The notes: generated by a model from the sequence alone, not told the origin. Shown: positions 25,316 through 34,552, counted from the first letter of the stretch. The stretch: DNA of 64,000 nucleotides from DYJE01 sp041660385 (GCA_041660385.1 JBAZWJ010000011.1:1-64000); one strand, 5' to 3'. A program made the numbers and translations.

Positions 25316-26764
25316 ATGGAAGACAAAGCACATATATCGAATTCCGGCACGGTGGTCTCTGTGCGGGGCAGCGTGGTGGACATACGGTTCGATGATCGTC
25401 TGCCGTCCATCAACTCGTTGCTGAAGGCCAGAGACGGGGAAATCGTCATTGAGGTTTTAGCTCAGCTCGACGCCCGGCGTGTGCGTGGAATCGCGCTCAC
25501 CCCGACCCAGGGCCTTGCCCGTGGCATGGAGGTTGACGATACCGGCGGACCATTAAAAGCACCGGTGGGCAAAGGAATTCTTTCCCGCATGTTTGATGTG
25601 TTTGGAAACACCATTGACCGTGGTGCCGTGCCCACAGACATTCAATGGCGCTCAGTTCATCAGAACCCGCCACCGCTTGTAAAGCGCTCCACCCAATCCG
25701 AAGTTTTTGAAACGGGTATCAAGGTGATCGATGTGCTGGTGCCCCTGGAACGTGGCGGCAAGGCAGGTCTTTTTGGCGGTGCGGGAGTTGGCAAAACCGT
25801 GCTTCTCACTGAAATGATTCACAACATGATCGGGAAGCACAAAGGTGTCAGCATTTTTTGCGGGATCGGTGAACGATGCCGGGAAGGTGAAGAACTTTAC
25901 CGTGACATGAAAAATGCCGGAGTGCTTCAGGATATGGTGATGGTGTTCGGGCAGATGAACGAGCCGCCGGGCAGCCGGTTTCGCGTGGGTCATGCGGCGC
26001 TGACCATGGCCGAGTATTTCAGGGACGATGAGCATCGGGACGTGCTGCTTTTGATCGATAATATTTTTCGCTTTATCCAGGCCGGTATGGAAGTGTCTGG
26101 CTTGATGGGCCAGATGCCGTCACGCCTGGGTTATCAGCCCACCATGGGCACCGAGCTGTCACGGCTGGAAGAACGGATCGCCAATACCGATGCGGGTGCC
26201 ATCACGTCCATTCAGGCAGTGTATGTCCCGGCGGATGATTTGACCGATCCGGCGGCAGTACACACATTTTCCCATCTTTCATCGTCCATCGTGCTTTCCC
26301 GAAAACGGGCCAGTGAAGGCCTTTACCCGGCCATCGACCTGCTGCAATCCAGCTCCAGAATGGTTACGCCCGGCATTGTGGGCGAGCGGCATTATCTTCT
26401 GGCCCAGGCTATCAGACGGACACTTGCACAATATGAAGACCTCAAGGACGTCATCGCCATGCTCGGCATGGAACAACTGTCATCTGACGACCGGAATGTT
26501 GTGGCCCGTGCCCGGAGGCTGGAGCGGTTTTTAACCCAGCCGTTTTTCGCCACCGAACAGTTCAGCGGAATCAGCGGAAAAGTCGTCAGTCTTGAAGATT
26601 CCCTTGTGGGTTGCGAACGTATCTTGAACGATGAATTCAAAGATTACCCGGAAAGCGCACTTTACATGATCGGCTCAATCAACGAGGCCAAGCAGACGAC
26701 CAGGCCGGACAAACCAGACGCCAAGGTCAAAAAGCCTGATGCGAAAACAGCTTCCGCAGCATGA
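25316..26764 (+). CDS. atpD: N-type F1 ATPase subunit beta
   Basis: 482-residue catalytic subunit of the alternate (N-type) F1Fo ATPase. Visible motifs: P-loop GGAGVGKTVLLTEM, GIGERCREGEELYRDM with catalytic glutamate, LLIDNIFRFIQAG (Walker B) and the tight turn GYQPTMGTELSRLEERI. It starts the atpD-C-Q-R-B-E-F-A-G order diagnostic of N-ATPases, which differs from the housekeeping operon and lacks a separate delta gene. The ATG at 25316 has an AGGA site 6 bases upstream; an in-frame ATG at 25289 is a less likely start. A 287-bp gap separates it from atpC. Confidence 0.92.
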   Translation: MEDKAHISNSGTVVSVRGSVVDIRFDDRLPSINSLLKARDGEIVIEVLAQLDARRVRGIALTPTQGLARGMEVDDTGGPLKAPVGKGILSRMFDVFGNTIDRGAVPTDIQWRSVHQNPPPLVKRSTQSEVFETGIKVIDVLVPLERGGKAGLFGGAGVGKTVLLTEMIHNMIGKHKGVSIFCGIGERCREGEELYRDMKNAGVLQDMVMVFGQMNEPPGSRFRVGHAALTMAEYFRDDEHRDVLLLIDNIFRFIQAGMEVSGLMGQMPSRLGYQPTMGTELSRLEERIANTDAGAITSIQAVYVPADDLTDPAAVHTFSHLSSSIVLSRKRASEGLYPAIDLLQSSSRMVTPGIVGERHYLLAQAIRRTLAQYEDLKDVIAMLGMEQLSSDDRNVVARARRLERFLTQPFFATEQFSGISGKVVSLEDSLVGCERILNDEFKDYPESALYMIGSINEAKQTTRPDKPDAKVKKPDAKTASAA

Positions 26765-27051
26765 CGCTGACAGCACGCCTGAACAGCATAGTCGTCAGGC
26801 TAAAGGCAAAAATGCCCCAACGGGGTTGCGTAACATGCCCATGAATTGTCCATATCCGAACGCAACCCCGTTAGGGTTGGTGGATGTTCGCCGGTCGACC
26901 CAGGGTAGCGGCGTTGCCGCAACCCTGGGCTATGGTACAGAATCCCGTTGGGATTCGATGAGGATTGTATCATTTAAGGGTCGCGGAAAAACATTTTTTC
27001 CGGGGGCCTAAAGCCTTAAACTGACGGATAGGGCTGAACAGGAGGTCGAAC
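26765..27051. repeat. Four-hairpin repeat cluster inserted between atpD and atpC
   Basis: Consecutive inverted repeats: AACGGGGTTGCGT/ACGCAACCCCGTT (26819-26872), CCCAGGGTAGCGGC/GCCGCAACCCTGGG (26899-26929), GAATCCC/GGGATTC (26940-26956) and CGGAAAAA/TTTTTTCCG (26983-27002). This is repeat material of the kind scattered in many environmental genomes, sitting inside an otherwise tightly packed operon. No coding potential. A good ribosome site for atpC (GGAGG) lies at its right edge. Confidence 0.75.
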
Positions 27052-27456
27052 ATGCAACAGACGCTGATGAATCTTAAGATTCTTCTTCCGTTTCAGATCT
27101 TCACCGATAAAACCGGTGTTTCCCGCATTGTGGCAGAAACCCGTGAAGGTTCGTTCGGACTGTTGCCACACCGTCTGGACTGCGTGGCAGCGCTCACTCC
27201 GGGAATTCTGATTTACGAAACCGGATCGGCGGGTGAGGTTTACGTGGCTGTTGATGAAGGCATTCTGGTTAAAACAGGTCAGGATGTGATGGTCTCGGTA
27301 CGGAACGCCATTGAAGGGACGAATCTTGACCAGCTGCGTGAGACGGTGGAACGGGAATTTTTGACTCTGAATGAATGGGAACAGAGTGTCCGTTCGGTGA
27401 TGAACAAAATGGAAAGCGGTCTTATAAGGCGCTTTGTGGAGTTTCATCATGAATGA
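27052..27456 (+). CDS. atpC: N-type F1 ATPase subunit epsilon
   Basis: 134-residue central-stalk subunit. The N-terminal beta-sandwich pattern is clear (LKILLPFQIFTDKTGVSRIV, then EGSFGLLPHRLDCVAALTPG, and VYVAVDEGILVKTGQDV). The C-terminal helical part is short and ends MNKMESGLIRRFVEF. This subunit couples rotation to catalysis and may inhibit hydrolysis. The start follows GGAGG by 7 bases. The 3' end overlaps atpQ by 8 bases. Confidence 0.88.
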   Translation: MQQTLMNLKILLPFQIFTDKTGVSRIVAETREGSFGLLPHRLDCVAALTPGILIYETGSAGEVYVAVDEGILVKTGQDVMVSVRNAIEGTNLDQLRETVEREFLTLNEWEQSVRSVMNKMESGLIRRFVEFHHE

Positions 27457-27796
27457 TCGACCTGAGATCAAACATACAAAAACAAAAGACCGGACCGGTT
27501 TCAGCCAGAAGATCGGCGCACGGGCATCGCGCAAGATCAAGGCCCGGCAAAACCCTTCAAGAGAGGTGTGGTTCGGTCTGGGCATGATGGGGCTGATCGG
27601 CTGGTCGGTGGTGGTTCCCACGCTGCTTGGCACGGCCCTTGGAATATGGATAGACAAGCACCACCCGGGAAGTCACTCCTGGACATTGATGCTGCTGATC
27701 ATCGGCCTTTTTATCGGCTGTTTGAATGCGTGGCACTGGGTGGATAAGGAAGACAAGAAAATGCGCGAACAACAGGAGGATAATGATGATGAATGA
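27449..27796 (+). CDS. atpQ: N-ATPase accessory membrane subunit AtpQ (AtpI/AtpZ-like)
   Basis: 115-residue protein with a basic N-terminus (GARASRKIKARQNP) and two membrane helices (GMMGLIGWSVVVPTLLGTAL and WTLMLLIIGLFIGCLNAW), the AtpZ/AtpI layout. In N-ATPases this small gene lies between epsilon and AtpR and is presumed to help assemble or stabilise the c-ring. It starts inside the end of atpC and ends overlapping the atpR start region. Confidence 0.85.
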   Translation: MNDRPEIKHTKTKDRTGFSQKIGARASRKIKARQNPSREVWFGLGMMGLIGWSVVVPTLLGTALGIWIDKHHPGSHSWTLMLLIIGLFIGCLNAWHWVDKEDKKMREQQEDNDDE

Positions 27797-28109
27797 TATG
27801 TTGAGTCTGGTGATATCAATGATGGCGGGCGTTTTGATCGGGGTGCTGTTTTTTTACGGTCTCTGGTGGACAGTTCAAAAAGTTGTTACGTCCGAACGAC
27901 CGGCTCTCTGGACTCTGGGCAGCATGGGACTGCGAATGATCGCGACCCTGGCCGGTTTCCATTTTGTATCACAGGGTTCCTGGGAAAGGCTCCTGGCTTG
28001 CTTCCTTGGATTTTTTCTGGCCCGCTTGATCGTGACCAGTCTCACCCGACGGCCAGATAAGCGGGTTTACGTGGAACAGGAGATCAGCCATGAACCTCAG
28101 CCCCGATGA
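27789..28109 (+). CDS. atpR: N-ATPase subunit AtpR
   Basis: 106-residue membrane protein with three hydrophobic helices (SLVISMMAGVLIGVLFFYG, LGSMGLRMIATLAGFHFV, LLACFLGFFLARLIV) and a conserved arginine in the second. AtpR occurs only in N-type ATPase operons and is thought to interact with the c-ring glutamate. Three consecutive ATGs (27783, 27786, 27789) are possible; the last has the best distance from the AGGAGG site. It overlaps atpQ and atpB. Confidence 0.85.
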   Translation: MNDMLSLVISMMAGVLIGVLFFYGLWWTVQKVVTSERPALWTLGSMGLRMIATLAGFHFVSQGSWERLLACFLGFFLARLIVTSLTRRPDKRVYVEQEISHEPQPR

Positions 28110-28785
28110 AATGATTTTCTGGCAATACGGGTTAGTTAAACTCAACGGCACCATTGTGTTCACATGGGCTCTGATGCTCTTCCTTGCCTTGGGTTCAAAG
28201 ATGATCACACGGAAACTTTCCACGGGGCTTGAACGTACACACTGGCAGAATTTTCTTGAAATCATTGTCACCGGCATTGAACAACAGATTAAAGAAGCCG
28301 GTTTGCGGGATCCAAAGAAATATCTCAGTTTTCTGGGCACACTTTTCCTGTTTGTCGCCACGGCCACTTTGTTCACCGTCATTCCCGGCTATGAACCGCC
28401 GACCGGTTCGCTCTCGACCACCACGGCTCTGGCGCTGTGCGTGTTTGTGGCGGTCCCATTTTTCGGAATTGCTGAACAGGGAATGGGCAATTATCTTAAA
28501 TCCTATATGGAGCCAACATTTATCATGCTGCCGTTTAACATCATCAGCGAAATCACGCGAACGCTGGCGCTGGCCGTCCGCCTTTTCGGCAACATGATGA
28601 GCGGCTCGATGATTATCGGCATCCTGCTCACCATTACCCCCTTTGTTTTTCCGATCATCATGACACTGCTCGGCCTGCTCACCGGTATGGTCCAGGCCTA
28701 TATTTTCACTATTCTGGCAGCGGTTTATATTGCCGCCGCCGCTCAAGTTCGTAAACCCAAAAAGGAGACATTATGGACAACATGA
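28090..28785 (+). CDS. atpB: N-type Fo ATPase subunit a
   Basis: 231-residue stator subunit with five or six helices. The essential arginine is in RTLALAVRLFGNMMSG (Arg164), which faces the c-ring glutamate. Short N-terminal region compared with housekeeping subunit a. Ribosome site AGGAGA; the 3' end overlaps atpE by 13 bases, showing tight coupling. Confidence 0.9.
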   Translation: MNLSPDEMIFWQYGLVKLNGTIVFTWALMLFLALGSKMITRKLSTGLERTHWQNFLEIIVTGIEQQIKEAGLRDPKKYLSFLGTLFLFVATATLFTVIPGYEPPTGSLSTTTALALCVFVAVPFFGIAEQGMGNYLKSYMEPTFIMLPFNIISEITRTLALAVRLFGNMMSGSMIIGILLTITPFVFPIIMTLLGLLTGMVQAYIFTILAAVYIAAAAQVRKPKKETLWTT

Positions 28786-29054
28786 CGATTATCGCAGTGG
28801 CATCCATTGTCATCGCCGGAATCACAACCAGTTTCGGCTGCATAGGGCCTGCTCTGGCCGAAGGGAAAGCGGTTGTTGCGGCACTGAGTTCCCTGGCACA
28901 GCAGCCCGATGCGTCAGCAACGATCACCCGGACCTTGTTCGTGGGCCTGGCGATGATTGAATCCACGGCCATTTACTGTTTTGTGGTCTCCATGATTCTC
29001 ATTTTCGCCAATCCGTTCTGGAACCACGTCATTGCCCAGATTGCAGGGAAGTGA
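28773..29054 (+). CDS. atpE: N-type Fo ATPase subunit c
   Basis: 93-residue hairpin of two membrane helices that oligomerises into the rotor ring. Helix 1 carries IGPALAEGKAV with Glu30, and helix 2 carries GLAMIESTAIYCFV with Glu63, Ser64 and Thr65. The loop AQQPDASATITRT is typical of N-ATPases. Two carboxylates per subunit plus the Ser/Thr neighbours fit the N-ATPase group, for which Na+ coupling has been proposed from sequence, although at least one two-carboxylate N-type ring is reported to be H+-selective. Confidence 0.92.
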   Translation: MDNMTIIAVASIVIAGITTSFGCIGPALAEGKAVVAALSSLAQQPDASATITRTLFVGLAMIESTAIYCFVVSMILIFANPFWNHVIAQIAGK

Positions 29055-29057
29055 TTT

Positions 29058-29864
29058 ATGATCATAGACTGGTTTACTGTGGGGGCTCAGGTTTTTAATT
29101 TTATCATCCTGGTATGGTTGATGAAGCGTTTTTTATACAAACCCATCCTCCATGCTATTGATGAACGTGAAAAACGGATTGCTGCGGAACTGGCTGACGC
29201 AGACACCAAAAAGGCTGAAGCGCAGAAAGAAAGCGACGAACTCAAGCTTAAAAACGAGACGTTCGATCAGGAGCGTGCTGCACTTTTAAGCAAAGTAACG
29301 GATGAGGCCAATATTGAAAGGCAGAGGCTTCTCGACAACGCTCGCAAGGCTGCCGAAGTTTTGGGTTTAAAACAGCAGGAAACGCTGAAAAACGAATTGC
29401 GGGATATGCATAACGCCATCCGTGTTCGGGTTCAGAAGGACGTGTTTGCCATTGCAGGAAAGGCGCTGAAAGATCTTGCCACAGTGAGTCTGGAAGAACG
29501 CATGGTCGATATGCTGACTCGACGCCTGAAAGAAATGGACGACCCAACGAAATCAGTTCTTGCCGAAGCCTTTAAAACAGCGTCTGAACCTGCCCTTATC
29601 CGCAGCGCGTTTGACCTGCCTGAAGAACAACGCGGGGTCATTCAGCATGAACTCAATGAAACGTTTTCGGCTGAAATCCAGATCCGGTTCCAGACCGAAC
29701 CGGACCTGATCAGCGGGATTGAACTCACCGCCCACGGGCAAAAAGTGGCATGGAGCATTTCGGATTATCTGATGTCCCTTGAACAAGGCGTGGAAGAACT
29801 TCTGAAAGAGAAGAATAAGCCTGAAGTCAACGTGGAACCAGAGCCGGAAACAAGGAGCAAGTGA
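29058..29864 (+). CDS. atpF: N-type Fo ATPase subunit b with delta-like C-terminal domain
   Basis: 268-residue peripheral-stalk subunit. One N-terminal helix (TVGAQVFNFIILVWLMKRFL) is followed by a long coiled coil (residues about 40-130) and a C-terminal domain reading EPDLISGIELTAHGQKVAWS and DYLMSLEQGVEELL, which resembles the end of delta/OSCP. It is longer than an ordinary b subunit (about 160) and takes over the role of the missing delta gene, the known N-ATPase arrangement. Its stop overlaps the alpha start. Confidence 0.88.
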   Translation: MIIDWFTVGAQVFNFIILVWLMKRFLYKPILHAIDEREKRIAAELADADTKKAEAQKESDELKLKNETFDQERAALLSKVTDEANIERQRLLDNARKAAEVLGLKQQETLKNELRDMHNAIRVRVQKDVFAIAGKALKDLATVSLEERMVDMLTRRLKEMDDPTKSVLAEAFKTASEPALIRSAFDLPEEQRGVIQHELNETFSAEIQIRFQTEPDLISGIELTAHGQKVAWSISDYLMSLEQGVEELLKEKNKPEVNVEPEPETRSK

Positions 29865-31441
29865 CCATGGAAACCCAGAGCCTCCGATACGTTTTTGATA
29901 CCACTTTTGATGGAATAAGCCATGTGCTTGAAGCCTATACGCCCCAACTGACGCCAAAGGAAGTGGGCACGATCACCAGTGTGGCCACTGGCATTGCCAA
30001 GGTTTCCGGGCTTCCCGGCGTGGGTTTTGATGAACGGGTGACATTTCCCGGAGAGGTTCCCGGCATCGCGTTCAATGTGGATGAGGATGAAATCGGCGTT
30101 GTTCTGCTTGGCGAATACTGGGATCTCCATGCCGGAGATGAAGTCCTGCGAACGGGTCGCGTGATGGATGTGGCCGTTGGCGATGGATTGCTGGGTCGGG
30201 TCATTGATCCTCTCGGACGACCTCTTGATGGCAAAGGCCCTTTAGTGGAAAGTCAGCGTCTGCCCATTGAGCGTCCTGCCCCGCACATCATGGACCGCGC
30301 TCCGGTCACCAGCCCTCTTCAAACCGGCCTTAAAGTCATTGATGCACTTATCCCCGTGGGCCGAGGCCAGCGCGAATTGATTCTCGGAGACCGTCAGACT
30401 GGCAAAACAGCCATTGCCATCGATACCATCCTTAACCAGCGGGGCAAGGATGTTCTGTGCGTTTATTGCGCCATTGGCCAGCGTGCATCTGCCGTTGCCA
30501 AAACGGTTGCAACCTTTCGGGAAAAAGGCGCGATGGATTACACCGTTCTGGTGGTGACCGAGGGCAACGATCCGCCGGGTCTTTCCTATATTGCACCCTA
30601 TGCCGCAACCAGCATTGCAGAATTTTTTATGGAGTCAGGTCGTGATGTGCTGATCGTTTACGACGATCTCACCCAGCATGCGCGCGCTTACCGTGAACTC
30701 TCCCTGCTGCTCCGACGTCCGCCCGGTCGGGAAGCATTTCCCGGAGACATATTCTATATCCATTCCCGGCTTCTGGAACGTTCGACCCATTTAAGCAAAG
30801 ACCTGGGCGGCGGTTCTCTCACAGCCCTTCCCATCATTGAAACCGAAGCGCAGAACATCGCCGCTTATATCCCGACCAACCTGATTTCCATCACTGATGG
30901 TCAGATCTATCTGTCTCCGTCTTTGTTTGAACTGGGTGTGCTGCCTGCCGTGGATGTGGGTAAATCCGTCTCACGGGTTGGTGGAAAAGCTCAACGGGCG
31001 GTCTACCGTGCGGTGGCGGGCAATCTCAAACTCGCCTATGCGCAATTCGAAGAACGCGAAACGTTTTCCAGGTTTGGAGCCCGGCTGGATGAAGAAGCAA
31101 CCAAGATCATCGATCATGGTCAGCGAATCCGTGCCTGCCTCAAGCAACCCCAATTTACGCCTGTTGCAATGCCCGAACAGATCGTCATCCTGCTGGCCCT
31201 GACCGCAGACCTCTTCGATCGCGTGCCGCTCGATCAGATGCCGGACGCCGAGGCTGCTGTGCGCAAAGCAGCGGTAAAGATTAAAGAAGATATGCTGGAG
31301 AGGCTGGATGCCGCCGACACATTGAACGACGAAGATCGAAAAGCCCTGATTGAAATCGCCCGGCAGGCACTCAAAGAGTTAGCAAAACCAGTATTAAGCC
31401 CAGATCAGACTAAGCCCGGAGAGCAACCCAATACTGTCTGA
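29861..31441 (+). CDS. atpA: N-type F1 ATPase subunit alpha
   Basis: 526-residue regulatory nucleotide-binding subunit: P-loop GDRQTGKTAIAID, DALIPVGRGQRELILG, the ANDPPGLSY-like segment EGNDPPGLSYIAPYAA and VGKSVSRVGGKAQ. The frame starts at a GTG overlapping the atpF stop (GTGA); an ATG two codons on (29867) is equally possible, both behind AAGGAG. The last ~25 residues form a polar tail. The gene is followed by a 240-bp repeat-bearing gap before atpG. Confidence 0.92.
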   Translation: MTMETQSLRYVFDTTFDGISHVLEAYTPQLTPKEVGTITSVATGIAKVSGLPGVGFDERVTFPGEVPGIAFNVDEDEIGVVLLGEYWDLHAGDEVLRTGRVMDVAVGDGLLGRVIDPLGRPLDGKGPLVESQRLPIERPAPHIMDRAPVTSPLQTGLKVIDALIPVGRGQRELILGDRQTGKTAIAIDTILNQRGKDVLCVYCAIGQRASAVAKTVATFREKGAMDYTVLVVTEGNDPPGLSYIAPYAATSIAEFFMESGRDVLIVYDDLTQHARAYRELSLLLRRPPGREAFPGDIFYIHSRLLERSTHLSKDLGGGSLTALPIIETEAQNIAAYIPTNLISITDGQIYLSPSLFELGVLPAVDVGKSVSRVGGKAQRAVYRAVAGNLKLAYAQFEERETFSRFGARLDEEATKIIDHGQRIRACLKQPQFTPVAMPEQIVILLALTADLFDRVPLDQMPDAEAAVRKAAVKIKEDMLERLDAADTLNDEDRKALIEIARQALKELAKPVLSPDQTKPGEQPNTV

Positions 31442-31681
31442 GAGCATTTCACCGTTGAAGAGGCCAATTCAATGTTCAAAAAAAACTCCGCAAACCCATC
31501 CGCCCATTTCAAACCCAGGCGGCAGCTGAGCGGCATCCATATTCGATGTTGGACGTTCGATGTTCGATGTTCGATGTTAAAAATTATGGATAATGGCCGG
31601 AACGATGACCAATAAAATTCCGAACCATTAAACCATTAAACACACTCCGTGAGCCGGAATGTAATAACATTGGAGGCAACC
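31442..31681. repeat. Gap between atpA and atpG with short tandem GTTCGAT repeat
   Basis: No gene. At 31541-31578 the text TTCGATGTTGGACGTTCGAT, followed by GTTCGATGTTCGATG, is a 7-9-bp tandem repeat, related to motifs at about 18750 and 25115. The atpG ribosome site (GGAGG) is at the right end. Like the gap before atpC, it is unusual inside an ATPase operon. Confidence 0.6.
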
Positions 31682-32596
31682 ATGACCGATACCACATCCA
31701 ATCTAAGCCGAAAGATCAACAGCGCCGGAGATCTCCAGTCCGTGGTACGAACAATGAAAGCCGTGGCTGCCTCAAGTATCGGGCAATACGAGAAATCCGT
31801 GCGCGCCCTGACCGATTACTATCGTACCGTGGAACTGGGGTTGGGTGCATGCTTCCGGCAAAACGGGCCAACACCTTTGATTGCGGGACCGAAAAATAAA
31901 AAAAAAGCTGCGGGTATGACCGGGGCAATTGTGTTTGGTTCAGACCAGGGACTGGTGGGCCAGTTTAATGATGTGGTGGCCGATTATGCGGTTAAAACTC
32001 TGACGACTCTGGATGCAAGCCCCAGAGTATGGGCCGTTGGTGAGCGGGTTCAGGCGCGACTGATTGATGCGGGTCTCACTCCAACAAAAGTCTTTGGCGT
32101 TCCGAACTCTGTGAAGGCGATCTCCCCGATTATCGGGGATATTCTCATGGAAAGCGAAATAATCCAAAACCAGGATGACGTCATGGAACTACATCTTTTC
32201 TATAATCGCCCCACCTCCGGAGCTGTTTATGCTCCAGTCAGTCAGCAACTGCTACCCCTGGATGAAAGCTGGCAACGCACGCTGGCCGAACGTCCATGGC
32301 CCACGGGAAGCCTTCCGGAGGTCATGTGTACCGGGACAACCACAGTGAAAGCACTTGTCCGTGAATATCTTTTCGTTTCAATGTTCAGGGCATGCGCCGA
32401 ATCCCTTGTCAGCGAAAATGCCAGCCGTCTTGCGGCTATGCAGCGCGCTGACAAAAACATCGACGAATTGCTGGAGAACCTCAAGGGGTCTTTCCATCGA
32501 TTGCGGCAAAGCGGTATCGACGAGGAACTTTTCGACGTCATTTCCGGGTTTGAAGCCCTTTCAAAAGATGCCGCTTCCGTTCAGACACTAATATAG
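31682..32596 (+). CDS. atpG: N-type F1 ATPase subunit gamma
   Basis: 304-residue rotor shaft subunit. The N-terminal helix LSRKINSAGDLQSVVRTMKA and the C-terminal helix region (ENASRLAAMQRADKNIDELL) are the conserved coiled-coil ends, and VFGSDQGLVGQFN is the usual core motif in modified form. N-ATPase gamma subunits are encoded last, after alpha, as here. The ATG has a GGAGG site 6 bases upstream; the frame is open further upstream but without a start signal. Confidence 0.9.
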   Translation: MTDTTSNLSRKINSAGDLQSVVRTMKAVAASSIGQYEKSVRALTDYYRTVELGLGACFRQNGPTPLIAGPKNKKKAAGMTGAIVFGSDQGLVGQFNDVVADYAVKTLTTLDASPRVWAVGERVQARLIDAGLTPTKVFGVPNSVKAISPIIGDILMESEIIQNQDDVMELHLFYNRPTSGAVYAPVSQQLLPLDESWQRTLAERPWPTGSLPEVMCTGTTTVKALVREYLFVSMFRACAESLVSENASRLAAMQRADKNIDELLENLKGSFHRLRQSGIDEELFDVISGFEALSKDAASVQTLI

Positions 32597-32611
32597 AAAG
32601 GTTGCAGAATC

Positions 32612-33526
32612 ATGATGAAGTCACCCCATGATCCGGTCATCGGAAAAGCTGAAAAAAACGCTGCCGGAAAAAACAGTGGGGCCTGGACTGTCCTCTGTCT
32701 GTCCGCAAACAAGTTTTCGGAAATAAACGGAACACAGTCCGCAGGAGCCTTCGCACACTTTGCGTTTTTCTCCCTGTTTCCTCTGGTGATCCTCTTTGCC
32801 ACCATCACCTCCGCTTTTATCGACAGGAACAGCGCTGAAACGGCGGTTATCGAGTATGTTCAAACCTACATCCCGATCACGGGTGACATGCAGAGTTATA
32901 TTTTTGATACCATCTCCTGTGTGGTCAAAGCCCGTGGCAAAGCCAGTGTAATGGCATTGATCATGCTCGTCTGGTCAGCCTTGCAGTTTTTCTCCACACT
33001 GATCACAGCCACCAATGAGGCCTGGGGCGTCCAGGCATACAACTGGTGGCGACTTCCGCTAAAAAGTCTTTTTTTTCTCGCCATCATGGTCACCATCGTC
33101 CTGCTGGGTATCTCAGTGCCTGTGATGACGAAAATGGCAAAGGACTGGCTCTTTCCTGAAAACAGCCTGATATCCTGGGTCTTTTCCCTGGCGACCTTCT
33201 TTATTCCCCTGGTGGTTGTTTTCATCGGCCTCGCTCTTTTTTACAAACTCGCTCCCCGACGGCCCACACGTTTCGCCGAAGTCTGGGTTCCCGCTCTGTT
33301 TGCCACGATTCTTTTGCGAGCGGTGCAAAGCCTGTTTGTGATCTATCTCACCAGCTTTGCCACGTTAAATGCCATCTACGGAACCTTCGGCGGGATCATG
33401 GCCCTGCTTCTCTGGATTTATCTTTGCGGGTGTATCTTCATCTTCGGTGCCTGCCTCTGCGCTACCCAGGCCGACATGCGTTCTACCTTGCCCTTCCATA
33501 ACCATAAAACGCTGCATTGCCCTTAG
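32612..33526 (+). CDS. YihY/BrkB-family inner-membrane protein
   Basis: 304-residue polytopic protein of the YihY (formerly 'RNase BN'/BrkB) family. Hallmarks are AGAFAHFAFFSLFPLVILF near the start, LLVWSA-like ALIMLVWSALQFFSTLITATNEAW (read as overlapping segments) and YGTFGGIMALLLWIYLCG near the end; about six helices. Function is poorly known (envelope or transport). It starts 15 bases after atpG, so it is probably co-transcribed with the N-ATPase, an association also reported for other N-ATPase operons only occasionally. Confidence 0.82.
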   Translation: MMKSPHDPVIGKAEKNAAGKNSGAWTVLCLSANKFSEINGTQSAGAFAHFAFFSLFPLVILFATITSAFIDRNSAETAVIEYVQTYIPITGDMQSYIFDTISCVVKARGKASVMALIMLVWSALQFFSTLITATNEAWGVQAYNWWRLPLKSLFFLAIMVTIVLLGISVPVMTKMAKDWLFPENSLISWVFSLATFFIPLVVVFIGLALFYKLAPRRPTRFAEVWVPALFATILLRAVQSLFVIYLTSFATLNAIYGTFGGIMALLLWIYLCGCIFIFGACLCATQADMRSTLPFHNHKTLHCP

Positions 33527-33567
33527 CTTCTTTTAACTTTTAATTGGACCACCCATTTCTTAAAAGT

Positions 33568-33609
33568 AAAGGGTTACATGAAACCCCATCGGATAAATAT
33601 GACCTAATT
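33568..33609. repeat. GGTCATAT palindromic repeat, copy 3 (degenerate)
   Basis: AAAGGGTTACATGAAACCCC, then ATCGG, then ATAAATATGACCTAATT. The arms are inverted relatives of the consensus AAGGGTCATAT...ATATGACCCTT. Intergenic, just after the YihY-like gene. Confidence 0.45.
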
Positions 33610-33865
33610 ACTGAAGCATTCGCTTTCCGGCTGCGTCTGCGAAGACATCTGATAAAATCGTATCATCACCGATTCCAGATACACTATGCTGCTTGAATTT
33701 AAGCAGAATATTAAACATGGTAACCGTTTACGGGAAATAGCGAGTCAAGACAAGGCACCTGAATTTTGAAAACATGGCACAAAGAATGCTTTCCTTCTTT
33801 TTCGGGATGGGCCACAAACAAAAAATTTAACGCCGAAGAGCCGACCTACAACAAAAACATCGCAT

Positions 33866-34522
33866 ATGGATGCTGTCGCCAAAGAGGTGCAAGCCTTAGG
33901 CCGCAGGGCCACGGTTTTCGTTGCAGATGTAACAAGTCGCGACCAAGTTTATTCCGCAGTTGACCATGCCGAAAAGGAACTGGGCGGCTTCGACATCATG
34001 GTTAACAATGCCGGAATCGCTCAGGTCCAGCCGTTGGCCGAAGTCACGCCGCAGGAAGTGGAAACTATTTTCAAAGTAAACATCGAGGGCGTTCTCTGGG
34101 GAATCCAGGCTGCGGCCAAGAAATTCAAGGATCGAGGACACAAGGGGAAAATCATTAATGCGTCATCGATTGCCGGCCACAACGGTTTTGCCATGCTCGG
34201 AGTATATTCCGCCACGAAGTTCGCAATTCGCGGCCTCACTCAGGCGGCAGCGCTCGAATATGCCAGCGACGGCATCACGGTCAATGCCTACTGTCCGGGT
34301 ATTGTCGGAACGGATATGTGGGTTGAGATTGACGAACGATTTGCGACGCTGACCGGCGTGCCGAAAGGGGCGACGTACAAGAAGTATGTGGAGGGGATTG
34401 CACTAGGCCGCGCTGAAACACCGGACGATGTAGCCGCTTTCGTGTCGTATCTGGCCGGTCCGGATTCAGACTATATGACCGGACAGGCACCAATGATCGA
34501 TGGTGGGATCGTTTACCGCTGA
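33866..34522 (+). pseudogene. 5'-truncated short-chain dehydrogenase (acetoin/diacetyl reductase-like)
   Basis: 218 codons of an SDR of the acetoin reductase type: VNNAGIAQVQPL, catalytic-site INASSIAGH, YSATKFAIRGLTQ (Tyr and Lys), VNAYCPGIVGTDMW and the ending DSDYMTGQAPMIDGGIVYR. The first 35-40 residues, which hold the NAD(P)-binding TGxxxGIG motif, are missing, and the sequence upstream in this frame is unrelated. No ribosome site precedes the ATG. Without the cofactor-binding motif it cannot be a functional SDR; most likely a decayed gene. Confidence 0.75.
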
Positions 34523-34552
34523 TGCAGCACCGATGTTATAAAGGATTTAAAT

